Of a stretch of DNA of 64,000 nucleotides, positions 1 through 8,856 are shown one piece after another. The DNA is from MedAcidi-G1 sp002294285 (GTDB lineage: Bacteria; Actinomycetota; Acidimicrobiia; Acidimicrobiales; MedAcidi-G1): positions 67,771-131,770 of the forward strand of contig CAXEUY010000004.1 in assembly GCA_963999645.1 (NCBI GenBank), given 5' to 3'. The notes beneath the pieces were generated by a model, which saw nothing but the letters and a program-made list of their open reading frames with translations, did not search any database and was not told where the DNA came from. The position numbers and the translations under genes are program-made. Numbering within the stretch: position 1 is the stretch's first letter; each line of letters opens with the position of its first letter.

Positions 1-99
1 AAAAGCCGACATATCATCTGGTCTAGCTTCGGCAAGGCTTCCTTTATTTGCTCTACCGATTGGAGTTCTCGAAGTTGCAACTATTACAGCGTCAGACAT
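1..99 (-). CDS. Thiolase / acetyl-CoA acetyltransferase, N-terminal fragment (cut by window edge)
   Basis: The reverse strand from an ATG at 99 encodes the typical thiolase start: a hydrophobic first strand followed by ATSRTPIGRANKGSL, then runs off the window. Thiolases cleave 3-ketoacyl-CoA with CoA or condense two acyl-CoAs. A GAGAGG ribosome binding site lies just upstream of the ATG. It follows the O-methyltransferase gene on the same strand after an 80-base gap, so the two may be co-transcribed. Only about 33 residues are visible, so the catalytic cysteine and the subfamily (degradative or biosynthetic) cannot be judged. Confidence 0.8.
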   Translation of the reverse strand, partial: MSDAVIVATSRTPIGRANKGSLAEARPDDMSAF

Positions 100-179
100 G
101 ATTATCCTCTCAATTTGTTAACGATCTGCCGAGATCCTAACCGGCATAAATCGCGCTTGGTTATTTTTGCATAAAAAGT

Positions 180-863
180 TTAACTTACCCGTTTAACCAA
201 AGTTAAACCATCACCAATTGAGAGCATCACTGAAGAAACTCTTTCATCTTCGGAAACGTGATCGTTAAATTTTTTAATAGAGATCGTGTCACTGTCAGAA
301 ACCTCTGAGTGGACTACACGGCCCGACCATAAGACATTGTCGATTGCGATCAAACCGTGTTCTGACAATCTAGGAACAATTGCTTCGTAGTATTCCAAAT
401 AGCCTGATTTATCAGCATCAATAAAGGCAAAGTCTATTTTTTTGTCAACTGGCAAATCAGCTAGAGTCTTACTTGCAGGAGCGATAACTAGGTCAATCTT
501 TTCTTCTACACCTGCTTTAATCCAATGTTCGCGAGCGATAGCAGTCCACTCTTCAGAAACGTCACAACACAACAGTTTTCCATTTTCCGGAAGAGCTTTA
601 GCAATAGCCAAAGAAGAATAGCCTGTGAAGGTTCCAATTTCGACTGCAAATTTTGGCCTAATTACTGAAACCAGCATGTGCAAGAACATGCCTTGGTCTT
701 GAGAAATTTGCATGGCAGAAACTCTTCCAAGCTTAGAAGTTTTGGAAATAAGGGACTTCTGATTTTCATCAGGCATGGAAGTATGTTCCAGAATGTATTC
801 GAATAGCTCCTCATTAAGAAAAAAAGAACGAGGACGTGGTTTTTCGTTTGAATTATTCTGCAT
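180..863 (-). CDS. SAM-dependent O-methyltransferase (catechol/caffeoyl-CoA OMT type)
   Basis: A 227-residue class I methyltransferase of the family that includes caffeoyl-CoA and catechol O-methyltransferases. The SAM-binding motif VEIGTFTGYSSLA is near residues 74-86, a metal/substrate acidic motif FIDADKSGY follows near 147-155, and DNVLWSGRV lies near 175; these three motifs in this spacing are diagnostic. The length is normal for the family. The protein is soluble and should methylate a hydroxyl on a small molecule, with divalent metal help. The substrate cannot be told. It is divergent from the aldehyde dehydrogenase gene across a 98-base gap and lies upstream of the thiolase fragment on the same strand. 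Confidence 0.85.
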   Translation of the reverse strand: MQNNSNEKPRPRSFFLNEELFEYILEHTSMPDENQKSLISKTSKLGRVSAMQISQDQGMFLHMLVSVIRPKFAVEIGTFTGYSSLAIAKALPENGKLLCCDVSEEWTAIAREHWIKAGVEEKIDLVIAPASKTLADLPVDKKIDFAFIDADKSGYLEYYEAIVPRLSEHGLIAIDNVLWSGRVVHSEVSDSDTISIKKFNDHVSEDERVSSVMLSIGDGLTLVKRVS

Positions 864-961
864 ATAGCTTTCTATCCTAGATGTTAGATAAAAACGAAAT
901 CTAAGTTGCCAAACGCGGGTTTAGTCAGAAATTTTTCAGAACCGCTTGACCGAGGAGAACA

Positions 962-2425
962 GTGATGAATATTGACCCAGACGAGCAGTGGAAGTTGCTC
1001 ATAGGTGGCGAATGGGTGGAAACTTCGGAAAAATATCCAATCGTCGACCCTTACACCACTGAGATCATTGGTTATGCACCAGAAGCTAGTTTGCTTAATG
1101 CGAGTGACGCCATGTCTTCTGCCAGTGATGCGCTGGATGGATGGCGAAACACTCCAATGGAACAAAGATGCCGTCTACTTGGAAACCTCGCAGACATACT
1201 TGACCATAAAACCCCAGAATGGGTTGATCTAGTTCAGTCAGAGACAGGATCAACGATAAATATTACGGAAACCTTGCAGGTTGCAGGAGGTTTCATCGAC
1301 CGCTTCCGTTACTACTCAAGACCACAACGTATAGACAGCTCAGAACTTCCTGTCAAACAAGGAGCGACTGCACTAGGTCCCGCGGGCCTTGTTGCAGCTT
1401 CTGTTTACCATCAACCGGTTGGAGTCGTCTTATGTATTACGCCTTACAATTTTCCTCTAACAAATGTTGCGGGGAAAATAGCGCCTGCATTGGTAATGGG
1501 TAACACATGCATCATAAAACCGGCCCCGCAAGACCCTCTTGGGATTTTGAGACTAGGTGAAGCTATAAACGAGGCAGGGTTCCCACCCGGAGTGATAAAC
1601 ATAGTGACTTCTTCTGGTTCAGAGGTCCCCGCATCAATGGTCGCATCCAAAGATGTGAACATGGTCAGTTTCACTGGCTCCACCACAGTTGGAAAGTCAA
1701 TCTATGAGAGTGGAGCGGCAACGATGACTCGTGTCCTTATGGAACTAGGCGGCAAAGGCGCACTAATCATGACTGAAGATGCAAGTGTTGATGCGGCAAT
1801 TGGGGCGATAGCAAGTGTCTGGGGTTTTCATAGTGGTCAAATCTGCACGGCACCAACACGCGTTATTTGCCACCGGAAAATTTATGATCAAACAGTTGAA
1901 ACTCTGTCAGCGGTAGCTGGAATGCTGAAAATGGGAGACCCGAGAGAGCGTGACACTTTAGTAGGGCCTTTGATTTCAGAGCAACAGAGAGACAACGTTG
2001 AAAAATTTATTGAATCTGGTGTCGATTCAGGCGCAAAATTGGTTTGCGGTGGCCAAAGACCTGATGAACAAGGTTACTTCGTGCAACCTACTCTTTTAGC
2101 AGACTGCACTCCAGACATGCATGTTGTTAGGGAAGAGGCTTTCGGACCTGTTGTAGTAGTAATGCCACACGACAGTGACGAAGAAGCAATTCAAATGGCT
2201 AACGACTCCGATTATGGCCTATTTAGTTATGTATATGCGGGAGATACCGCAAGGGCACATGAGATTGCAAAATCTATAGAAAGCGGCAATGTGGCGCTGA
2301 ATAGCATCCAGCCTCATATGGAAGCTCCTTTCGGAGGTTTCAAAATGTCTGGGATAGGTCGAGATCGTGGAACCTGGGGTTTGAAAGCCTACAGTGAGCT
2401 TCAGGCAATTTCTTGGTTGGCTTAG
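962..2425 (+). CDS. NAD(P)-dependent aldehyde dehydrogenase
   Basis: A full-length (487 aa) aldehyde dehydrogenase superfamily member that oxidises an aldehyde to the acid with NAD(P)+. The coenzyme segment FTGSTTVGKSI, the general base glutamate in MELGGK (about E261) and the catalytic cysteine in GQICTAP (about C295) are all present, followed by the EEAFGPVVVV motif. The frame opens with GTG at 962 immediately followed by ATG at 965; a GAGGAG ribosome binding site sits a few bases upstream, so either could be used. It heads a plus-strand run with the peroxiredoxin and the CaiB-like CoA-transferase. The substrate is not evident. Confidence 0.93.
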   Translation: MMNIDPDEQWKLLIGGEWVETSEKYPIVDPYTTEIIGYAPEASLLNASDAMSSASDALDGWRNTPMEQRCRLLGNLADILDHKTPEWVDLVQSETGSTINITETLQVAGGFIDRFRYYSRPQRIDSSELPVKQGATALGPAGLVAASVYHQPVGVVLCITPYNFPLTNVAGKIAPALVMGNTCIIKPAPQDPLGILRLGEAINEAGFPPGVINIVTSSGSEVPASMVASKDVNMVSFTGSTTVGKSIYESGAATMTRVLMELGGKGALIMTEDASVDAAIGAIASVWGFHSGQICTAPTRVICHRKIYDQTVETLSAVAGMLKMGDPRERDTLVGPLISEQQRDNVEKFIESGVDSGAKLVCGGQRPDEQGYFVQPTLLADCTPDMHVVREEAFGPVVVVMPHDSDEEAIQMANDSDYGLFSYVYAGDTARAHEIAKSIESGNVALNSIQPHMEAPFGGFKMSGIGRDRGTWGLKAYSELQAISWLA

Positions 2426-2491
2426 TGGCTAAAAGATATTCATCTACTCGATAAAGAGCTATGGTCGCTAATAGAAAAGAAAAGGAGAGTC

Positions 2492-2959
2492 ATGCTTGAG
2501 ATTGGAAGTGAAGCCCCGAAATTTTCAGCTCCAGATCAGAACGGCAACATATTGTCTTTAGAAGACCTTTCAGGAAGCTGGGTATTGTTCTGGTGGTACC
2601 CCAAAGCATCAACGCCTGGTTGAACGATGCAAGGACAGGGGCTCCGTGACAGAGTCTCAGAATTTTCAGAATTGGGAGCAGTTGTTGTTGGTGCCAGTTT
2701 TGACACAGTAGAAGAGCAAAAGAAATTTGCCGATGAGCAGGGATTTTCATTTTCTTTAATTTCAGACTCAGACAGAAAAATCGGAGAACTCTACGGAACA
2801 GCTAGACCGGCAGATGACCCTGCTGCGGGTTTTTGCATGCGAACAAGTTTCTTGATTTCTCCCGACGGTTTGATAGCAGCTATTTGGGATCAAGACGCAA
2901 TTAAAGATTTTCAGACTCATGGCGATGAAGTTCTATCTGTAATTCGTTCACATGGCTGA
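2492..2959 (+). CDS. bcp: Peroxiredoxin (Bcp/PrxQ type) with in-frame UGA at the peroxidatic cysteine: probable selenoprotein
   Basis: Reading from ATG 2492 (AAGGAG ribosome binding site a few bases upstream) gives a 155-residue thiol peroxidase of normal Bcp length if the TGA at 2621-2623 (codon 44) is read through. That codon falls exactly on the peroxidatic cysteine of the PxxxTxxC motif: PKASTPG-U-TMQG. The conserved active-site arginine is present (about R117, in MRTSFLI). The usual Bcp resolving cysteine five residues on (QACGLRD) is a glycine here (QGQGLRD), so it would be a 1-Sec enzyme. Both halves are in the same frame and well conserved, so a decayed gene is unlikely. A weak hairpin with a G-rich loop (2630-2648) follows the UGA. 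A standard gene caller would report only 2627-2959. Role: reduction of hydroperoxides in the cytoplasm. Confidence 0.88.
2630..2648 (+). promoter_or_regulatory. Candidate SECIS-like hairpin of the peroxiredoxin UGA
   Basis: Seven bases after the UGA, CAAGGA (2630-2635) and TCCGTG (2643-2648) can pair with one internal mismatch around the loop CAGGGGC. Bacterial selenocysteine insertion elements are hairpins of this kind directly downstream of UGA, inside the coding region, with a G near the start of the loop. The helix is short, so the element rests mainly on its position; folding and comparison with homologues are needed to accept it. Confidence 0.35.
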
Positions 2960-2973
2960 GAGATGAGGCTAGT

Positions 2974-4194
2974 TTGATTCTTCCTCTGCAAGGTCTTTCT
3001 GTAGTTGAAGGTTCAGCTTTTGTCGCTGCTCCTTCAGGAGGCATGACCTTAGCTCAGTTAGGTGCTGAAGTAATCAGGTTTGATCAACTTGGTGGAGGAA
3101 TTGACTATAAGCGTTGGCCACTAAGTGAATCGGGAGTGAGTCTCTACTGGAATGGTTTGAACCGTGGCAAGAAGTCAATTTCAGCGGATTTAAGATCCCC
3201 TGAGATACAAAGTTTGTTGTCTGAACTTATAACTAACGCTGGAAATTTTTTAACAAATTTTCCAGCAAAAGGATGGCTTAGTTACGAAAAAATTTCAAAA
3301 CAAAAGTCTGATTTGATAATGGTCGCAATCACGGGAAACCACGATGGAACTACAGCAGTCGATTACACAGTTAATTGCGCAGTAGGCATTCCTCAGATAA
3401 CAGGTCATCCTGACGACTTGCGCCCAGTAAACCATGTTCTGCCCGCATGGGACCTCATCTGTGGCCAAACTGCAGCATTAGGTATGCTCGCCGCTGATCG
3501 TTACAGATCACAAACCGGTAAAGGTCAGCTAGTAAGCCTAGCTTTGTCTGATGTTGCATTAGCCGCTGTCGCGTGGAGAGGCGATTTAACAGAGGTTGAG
3601 CTCGGTGGTGAAGAAAGAAAAAAGCTCGGCAATGATCTCTACGGGGCTTTCGGGAAAGATTTTTTAACTCGTGATGAAAGACATGTGATGGTTGTAGCGA
3701 TTACTCAAAAGCAATGGAATGGTCTTTTGGAGGCTACTAATACAAGGGAAGTGGTAGCTTCATTATCCGAAAGGCTTGGGTTGGATTTTACTAACGAAGG
3801 AGCTCGATTCGAAGCGCGAGACGAACTTGCGGAATTGTTTGCACCCTGGTTTCAAAAATTTACGCTAAACGAGGTATCCGAAAAGCTTGACCAAAATGAC
3901 GTGTGTTGGGGAGCATATAGAACCATAAGGCAGATGCTTGACGAGGATCCCAGATGTTCAACTCAAAACCCCATGTTTTCGAAAATCGACCAGTCCGAGG
4001 TGGGAGAACACTTGGTGCCGGGTTCCCCTCTCTCTTTTGGAGGACCATTAGAAAGTGATCGAAATTCACTTCCAGCACCAACCCTAGGTGAGCACACTGA
4101 AGAGATTTTGGCTGATAATTTGAAATTAACTTCAGTTGAAATAGGTGTTCTGGCTGATAAAGGACTTATTTCTACAACGAAAACTGATAGCTAA
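2974..4194 (+). CDS. CoA-transferase family III (CaiB/BaiF-like)
   Basis: A 406-residue class III CoA-transferase, which moves CoA between carboxylic acids through an aspartyl-CoA thioester. The start resembles the family signature (LQGLSVVEGSAFVAAPSGGMTL), followed by GAEVIRFD, LYWNGLNRGKKSI with the DLR motif, and DRYRSQTGKGQLVS, all in the family order. It starts at TTG 2974 with a GAGG site upstream and lies 14 bases after the peroxiredoxin stop. Its 3' end overlaps the end of the convergent MaoC-type gene by four bases. Substrate unknown; together with the neighbouring hydratase and the thiolase it fits acyl-CoA catabolism. Confidence 0.85.
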   Translation: MILPLQGLSVVEGSAFVAAPSGGMTLAQLGAEVIRFDQLGGGIDYKRWPLSESGVSLYWNGLNRGKKSISADLRSPEIQSLLSELITNAGNFLTNFPAKGWLSYEKISKQKSDLIMVAITGNHDGTTAVDYTVNCAVGIPQITGHPDDLRPVNHVLPAWDLICGQTAALGMLAADRYRSQTGKGQLVSLALSDVALAAVAWRGDLTEVELGGEERKKLGNDLYGAFGKDFLTRDERHVMVVAITQKQWNGLLEATNTREVVASLSERLGLDFTNEGARFEARDELAELFAPWFQKFTLNEVSEKLDQNDVCWGAYRTIRQMLDEDPRCSTQNPMFSKIDQSEVGEHLVPGSPLSFGGPLESDRNSLPAPTLGEHTEEILADNLKLTSVEIGVLADKGLISTTKTDS

Positions 4195-5174
4195 ATTCCA
4201 AAAACAACAAGTCTCCAATCAAGAACATCGAAGGTATCAAGTCCTCGTCTGGACGTAACTTCTGTTTTTATGGCGCTTATTTTCCCTACACTCAATTCCT
4301 TTTGATCTAAGAGAGTGTGCTGAAAAGATAAAACGTCTCCTTCGTGTACCGGCCCTAAGTGATCGCAAGACTGCCAACCCAAAACTGTTGCAATTCCAGG
4401 CATGACTCTATTCAAAGATGCTTGAGCCATTCCGATGGTGTGACCACCATATACGAGTCTTTCTCCTGTGGGTGAAGTGCTTGCATCCCGGTGCACAGGG
4501 GCCTGATTTTGGGTGAGACGGACAAGCTCCATTGCATTGCTTACTGTGTCGTTCAACTCGTCGACTGTTATTTCTCCAAATTTTAAATCATTTTGTTCAC
4601 TTGCTTTCAGTGGTGAAACATCCCAAGAGCTGGGTGCCAGATGTTCCCAGTTATCCAGAATTATTTCTTTTTCAACTGACCCCAAATCGTCATCGTGTCC
4701 AGGAAGCTTTTTGTCGTCACGCGCTTTCAACATTGCACAACGTTCATAATCGACGACCAGAGACCCATCTTCCACACAGGTGGTGGTTATCCCAAGTAAC
4801 GCAAGTCCTCTCGGCGCTCGGTCCTCTCTAAGGCTCAAGTCTTTCAAACCTTTAATCTTTACTTCGGTATGAAGGGTCTCTCCTTCAAAAACAGGTCTTT
4901 TGAACGAGACTCCACGATAGAAAAGATTTGCTATTACTCTTCTGGTTGCGACAGTGCTTTGTCCTATTGAAACGTGCATTACCAGACCTGGATTAACGAG
5001 ACGTCTAGAGACGCCCGTTATTTTTTCAGCCATCGGAAGACTAAGGGAAGTTGATAAAGGGTCTCCACAAATCGACTGGTACATAGCGATTTCTCCTGAC
5101 GTGATAGTTAAATCAGGAGAAGGCGGAAGAAGTTGACCCACCTCAAGGTCATCAAAGTAGGTGCCTGAATCCAT
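4191..5174 (-). CDS. MaoC-like double hot-dog acyl-CoA hydratase
   Basis: A two-hot-dog protein of the MaoC dehydratase/enoyl-CoA hydratase class; length and layout resemble mesaconyl-C4-CoA or itaconyl-CoA hydratases. The first domain begins at GTYFDDLEVGQ, typical of the family start, which is why the ATG at 5174 was preferred over an upstream in-frame start at 5237 that would add 21 unrelated residues. The second domain carries APVHRDASTSPTG and LVYGGHTIGMAQA, the region around the family's catalytic Asp/His and Gly segment. It would hydrate an unsaturated acyl-CoA in the cytoplasm. Convergent with the CaiB-like gene, so the two are not one operon. Confidence 0.8.
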   Translation of the reverse strand: MDSGTYFDDLEVGQLLPPSPDLTITSGEIAMYQSICGDPLSTSLSLPMAEKITGVSRRLVNPGLVMHVSIGQSTVATRRVIANLFYRGVSFKRPVFEGETLHTEVKIKGLKDLSLREDRAPRGLALLGITTTCVEDGSLVVDYERCAMLKARDDKKLPGHDDDLGSVEKEIILDNWEHLAPSSWDVSPLKASEQNDLKFGEITVDELNDTVSNAMELVRLTQNQAPVHRDASTSPTGERLVYGGHTIGMAQASLNRVMPGIATVLGWQSCDHLGPVHEGDVLSFQHTLLDQKELSVGKISAIKTEVTSRRGLDTFDVLDWRLVVFGI

Positions 5175-5295
5175 TTTCAGTATCCAGTGTTGATCTGCCC
5201 ATCTAATGACTATGGCATGAGATTCACGCAATGGCATCCTAGAGACTTAGAGTTATCGAAAAAGTTTACGAATTGCATAGACAGTGATCTGTTTT

Positions 5296-5348
5296 AGAGA
5301 TAGCTAATCTCTAATTATTATTACAAACCTCTGTTCAAAACAGTTTGT
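5296..5348. promoter_or_regulatory. Two inverted repeats upstream of whiB
   Basis: The 175-base gap before whiB holds a perfect 6-bp inverted repeat AGAGAT-agcta-ATCTCT (5296-5312). A second one follows (5323-5348): ACAAAC with GTTTGT and, inside it, TGTT with AACA, with a 3-base bulge on the left arm. No U-tract follows either, so they are not terminators. They could be operators for whiB or for the divergent MaoC-type gene, or 5' UTR hairpins. Confidence 0.35.
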
Positions 5349-5412
5349 ATTACCTAAAGTCGCGCGCTCGGAGTAAAACACCGAAAAGTGGAACGGAGGA
5401 GGGCCGGTCTGC

Positions 5413-5766
5413 ATGACTGATATAGCAACGAACTTTTTTATTGACTCAAGAGTTCTAGTTTGGATGAAAGATGCTTTATGCCAAGGTGAAAGTAGTTTGT
5501 TCTTTGCACCATTTGCTGAAAGACCTGAAGCAAGAGTAAGGCGTGAGGCAAAAGCGAAAGAGATATGTGCTGACTGTGAAGTGCAAGTTGACTGTAAGCA
5601 ATATGCTCGAGACAACAGGGAGTTGGGTTTCTGGGGCGGAGAATCAGAAGCTGAAAGGGCTACTGCAGGGTTCGCACCCACCACACCAATCATAGGGCGG
5701 AGACAGGTTGCCGCTGATAGGGCTGCAGCAGCTTTGGCTGCGGCTGCGGCTGCGGCTGGACGTTAA
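5413..5766 (+). CDS. WhiB-family iron-sulfur transcriptional regulator
   Basis: A 117-residue WhiB-like protein, a family almost confined to actinobacteria and their phages. The four cluster-binding cysteines are C23, C52, C55 and C61 (C-x2-C-x5-C for the last three), followed by the GFWGG turn (residues 72-76) that contacts sigma factor. WhiB proteins bind a [4Fe-4S] cluster and act with the principal sigma factor on promoters in response to redox or developmental cues. The C-terminus ends in an Ala-rich tail encoded by repeated gcggct units, probably disordered. A purine-rich GGAGGAGGG lies upstream of the ATG. It is a lone gene with an unusually long upstream region for this window. Confidence 0.95.
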   Translation: MTDIATNFFIDSRVLVWMKDALCQGESSLFFAPFAERPEARVRREAKAKEICADCEVQVDCKQYARDNRELGFWGGESEAERATAGFAPTTPIIGRRQVAADRAAAALAAAAAAAGR

Positions 5767-5770
5767 AAAA

Positions 5771-8089
5771 TCAGGTTTCGTTAAAGCGAGCTGAAAGAGA
5801 TATTGGTACTAGCCCGACGGCAACACAAATTCCAGTTGTGAGCCAAGAACTACCAGACATGTGGACGAGTTCAAAGTAATCGCGGCCAAACTCGCTTAAA
5901 AGAACCGACATGTAAGACAAACCCATAAATAAGGCCAAACACAGTTTCCAAGGTTTAATAGGTCTGCTAATAACAAGAAGAATTCCAAGTCCAAGACATA
6001 AAAGGGTTGCTGTTGCTGCAGTTCTGGCTTCTGCTATTAAAACATCTGACCTTCGAACAATTTCATAACATACGAAAGTTGTTATTGCAGCAGAAATCCC
6101 AGCAGGGATCGAATATCTTAGAACCCTTCCCAAAAAACCTGGTTTCACCAGAGAACTGTCAGGAGCTAAAGCCAAGAAAAAACCCGGAAGACCTATTGAA
6201 AAAGTACCTATAAGTGTTAGTTGTTTAGGCCTGAAAGGAAAAGGAACGCCAAGTAATCCCACAAGTGCTGTCAAAATAATCGCGTAAGCCGCTTTTGTTA
6301 TAAAAAGGTTAGAGACTCTTTCAATATTATTAATCACCCTCCTTCCTTCTTGTAGCACACGTGGCAAAATTTTAAACTGGTTGTCGAGAAGCACTAATTG
6401 AGCTACTGCTCTGCTAGCTGAACTGCCAGACCCCATTGCAATGCCCATGTCAGAATCTTTCAAAGCAAGTACATCATTCACACCATCACCAGTCATCGCA
6501 ACCGTGTGGCCTTTCTTCTGAAGAGATGCAACCATTGATCTCTTTTGATGAGGAGTTACCCGGCCAAAAATTGAACCATTTTCAATAATTTCATCAAAAT
6601 TTTGATCTTCTGAAAATTCTCTAGCATCTACAGGTGTTTCAACTGAAGAGATTCCCGCCTTTTTTGCCACAGATGCCACTGTTGCCGGATGATCTCCCGA
6701 AATTACTTTTAACTGGATGCCTTGTTGCTGAAGGTAATTAAAAATCTCAAGTGCGTCTTCGCGCAGAGTGTCTTCCAGAAAAATAAGACAAACAGAAGTT
6801 CTTTCCGCCGGTAATTCATTCACCTCGCTAACAGGGCCATTCGCTTTGGTTAATACCAGAACACGTTTACCTTCACTTGCCAGAAGGTTCACCCGATCTC
6901 TAACTACTACGTCGTCTTGAGCAATGAGGATCTCAGGAGCCCCTAGATAAAAGACCCCCTTTTCGCCAAAATCACACATAGACCATTTACGCAACGACGA
7001 AAAAGGCACAGATTCAATCAAAGACCATTCAGGATCCGGAAAGTTTTCACCTATTGCTGAAAGAGTCGCATTAGGTGAAGGGTCGGCAAATGACATAGCT
7101 CCGAGTGCGTCTGAAGGATCAGTTCCATCAAGAGTTTCAAATCCCGTATAAGAAATTTTGCCAGTTGTAATCGTTCCAGTTTTGTCTAAACACAAGACAT
7201 CGACTCGAGCCAACATCTCAACAGTCGCAAGCTCCTTACATAAAGCCCGATGCCTCGCCAATGCAACCACACCGGTTATAAAGGAGAGGCTAGTAAGTAA
7301 GACAAGCCCATCAGGAACCATCGCAACTGCTGAAGCTACAGTACCCCTCAAAGCCTCCTCCCAAAGATCTTCAGTTGATAGAAGTCTCAGAAGTAAAAGT
7401 CCCACAGCTGGAGGGATAATAAAAATCAACCAACGAAGTATTGTGTTTACCCCTGAACGTAACTCACTGTCCACAAGTTTGAAGCGTTTAGCTTCTTCTG
7501 ACAAGGCAACAGCATATGAATCAACACCTATACGAGTAGCCCTGTAGTGTCCAGAACCTGCAGCAACAAAACTTCCAGATAGGACCTCGTCATGTAAGGT
7601 TTTTTCGATAGGTTCTGATTCGCCAGTTAGAAGAGATTCATCGACCTCAAGTCCTTCCGAGTAAATTATTTCCCCGTCCACGACTATTTGGTCACCAGGC
7701 TGGATTTCGATCAAATCATCTAGTACAACTTCAGAAATACCAATTTCGCTGGTATTCCCGGAGCGGATTACACGAGCTTTTGGAGCAGACAGAACTGCAA
7801 GTTGTGTCAAAGTCTTACGAGCCTTCAATTCCTGAAAAATGCCTATAGCACTATTAGAAAAGATCACTCCTGCAAATAGGGCATCTCCAGGAAAACCCGC
7901 TACCAATATTAGAACAAGCAAGGTTCCCATAATTGCGTTTACAGGAGTTAAAACATTTGCTCTCAGTATTTCTTTTGTCGTTCTGACAGGGGCATCTGGG
8001 AGATTATTAGTCTGACCATTCTTTATACGCTCAGCAACTTCAACTTCAGATAGGCCTTTTGAATTATCGAGATAGCTATCAGAACTCAT
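5771..8089 (-). CDS. ctpE: P-type cation-transporting ATPase (CtpE-like)
   Basis: A 772-residue P-type ATPase. Visible landmarks are the actuator TGES loop (LLTGESEPIEK), the phosphorylated aspartate in DKTGTIT (about D302), the hinge MTGDGVNDVLALKDSDMGIAMGSGS, and two groups of membrane segments, the second ending in six C-terminal helices. The M4 motif reads MVPDGLVLL, as in the CtpE group rather than the CPC motif of heavy-metal pumps. Mycobacterial CtpE has been linked to calcium uptake, so Ca2+ is a possible but unproven substrate here. It ends only a few bases from the convergent whiB gene and follows the Nudix gene on the same strand. Confidence 0.88.
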   Translation of the reverse strand: MSSDSYLDNSKGLSEVEVAERIKNGQTNNLPDAPVRTTKEILRANVLTPVNAIMGTLLVLILVAGFPGDALFAGVIFSNSAIGIFQELKARKTLTQLAVLSAPKARVIRSGNTSEIGISEVVLDDLIEIQPGDQIVVDGEIIYSEGLEVDESLLTGESEPIEKTLHDEVLSGSFVAAGSGHYRATRIGVDSYAVALSEEAKRFKLVDSELRSGVNTILRWLIFIIPPAVGLLLLRLLSTEDLWEEALRGTVASAVAMVPDGLVLLTSLSFITGVVALARHRALCKELATVEMLARVDVLCLDKTGTITTGKISYTGFETLDGTDPSDALGAMSFADPSPNATLSAIGENFPDPEWSLIESVPFSSLRKWSMCDFGEKGVFYLGAPEILIAQDDVVVRDRVNLLASEGKRVLVLTKANGPVSEVNELPAERTSVCLIFLEDTLREDALEIFNYLQQQGIQLKVISGDHPATVASVAKKAGISSVETPVDAREFSEDQNFDEIIENGSIFGRVTPHQKRSMVASLQKKGHTVAMTGDGVNDVLALKDSDMGIAMGSGSSASRAVAQLVLLDNQFKILPRVLQEGRRVINNIERVSNLFITKAAYAIILTALVGLLGVPFPFRPKQLTLIGTFSIGLPGFFLALAPDSSLVKPGFLGRVLRYSIPAGISAAITTFVCYEIVRRSDVLIAEARTAATATLLCLGLGILLVISRPIKPWKLCLALFMGLSYMSVLLSEFGRDYFELVHMSGSSWLTTGICVAVGLVPISLSARFNET

Positions 8090-8109
8090 GAATAGATTTT
8101 ATGTGAGAG

Positions 8110-8850
8110 CTAGGTGGTTGACTGTTCAAAATGATAGCCATTTTCAGACATTGTCAACCTATGTCTATCTCCGGCGATTTCAGGGTTCCCATTTTCGTAA
8201 CCTGCATCCCCAAACCACATAGCAACTGGTCCTTTTTCAGATTGGCCTATACGAGTTTCATAGAAAAGCGGTTCACGGTTTTTGAGTTCACTCAACGCGC
8301 TTTCAACACTGGTAAAAAGACAAAGAAGATTCAAAGTCATCCACGTAGGTGGCGCCAACTCTATTTTGCCCTTATCACGTAAAGCTATTGCCTCACCAGG
8401 ACGGAACCATTTGTGTTCAATTATCTCAGAGTCATCAATAACCACTTGATCGTCGTCTGAAAAATCTGTTGCAAAAAAGTATGTTGAAAATCTCTTGGGA
8501 GTAATAGGTGGTGGGACCCAATGCGAAAACCAAACCAGATTCTCTTGTGCAACAGAAATGGATGATTCCTCAAAAGTTTCTCTCACAGCGGCATTTACTG
8601 CCGTCGGCAGTTCATCGAGATTACCGGTCGAATCAAAAACTTTATCAATTTCGTCAATCTTGCCGCCAGGGAAAACCCACATGCCACCAAAAGCAACCTT
8701 AGAATTTTTTCTCAACATTAAAAGCTCAATCGCAGATTCAGAATCACGCATAATTACAACAGTTGCGGCTGGTATCAGTTCACTCGTTCCTCGTTTCTCA
8801 TGATCTGATTCCCATTTTCTGTAACGACGTTCATCACGGTTATTTGTCAA
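8110..8850 (-). CDS. Nudix hydrolase (NUDT7/NUDT19-like)
   Basis: A 246-residue Nudix protein. The box is split by an insertion, FPGGKIDEID followed about 20 residues later by AAVRETFEESSI, which carries the metal-binding REtxEE core. The long insertion and the following SHWVPPPITPKRFSTYFF stretch are typical of the NUDT19/CoA-diphosphatase-like group, which hydrolyses CoA, acyl-CoA or related nucleotide diphosphates. That role would suit the acyl-CoA-rich neighbourhood, but it is inferred from resemblance. It lies between the SnoaL-like gene (6-base gap) and the P-type ATPase gene on the same strand, probably one transcription unit. Confidence 0.82.
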   Translation of the reverse strand: MTNNRDERRYRKWESDHEKRGTSELIPAATVVIMRDSESAIELLMLRKNSKVAFGGMWVFPGGKIDEIDKVFDSTGNLDELPTAVNAAVRETFEESSISVAQENLVWFSHWVPPPITPKRFSTYFFATDFSDDDQVVIDDSEIIEHKWFRPGEAIALRDKGKIELAPPTWMTLNLLCLFTSVESALSELKNREPLFYETRIGQSEKGPVAMWFGDAGYENGNPEIAGDRHRLTMSENGYHFEQSTT

Positions 8851-8856
8851 TGAAAA

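Noticed and set aside
2621..2623. TGA in the peroxiredoxin gene as a nonsense mutation or pseudogene
   Set aside because: The only stop falls exactly on the catalytic residue, both sides remain conserved, and a second gene shows the same pattern. Sec decoding explains both more simply.
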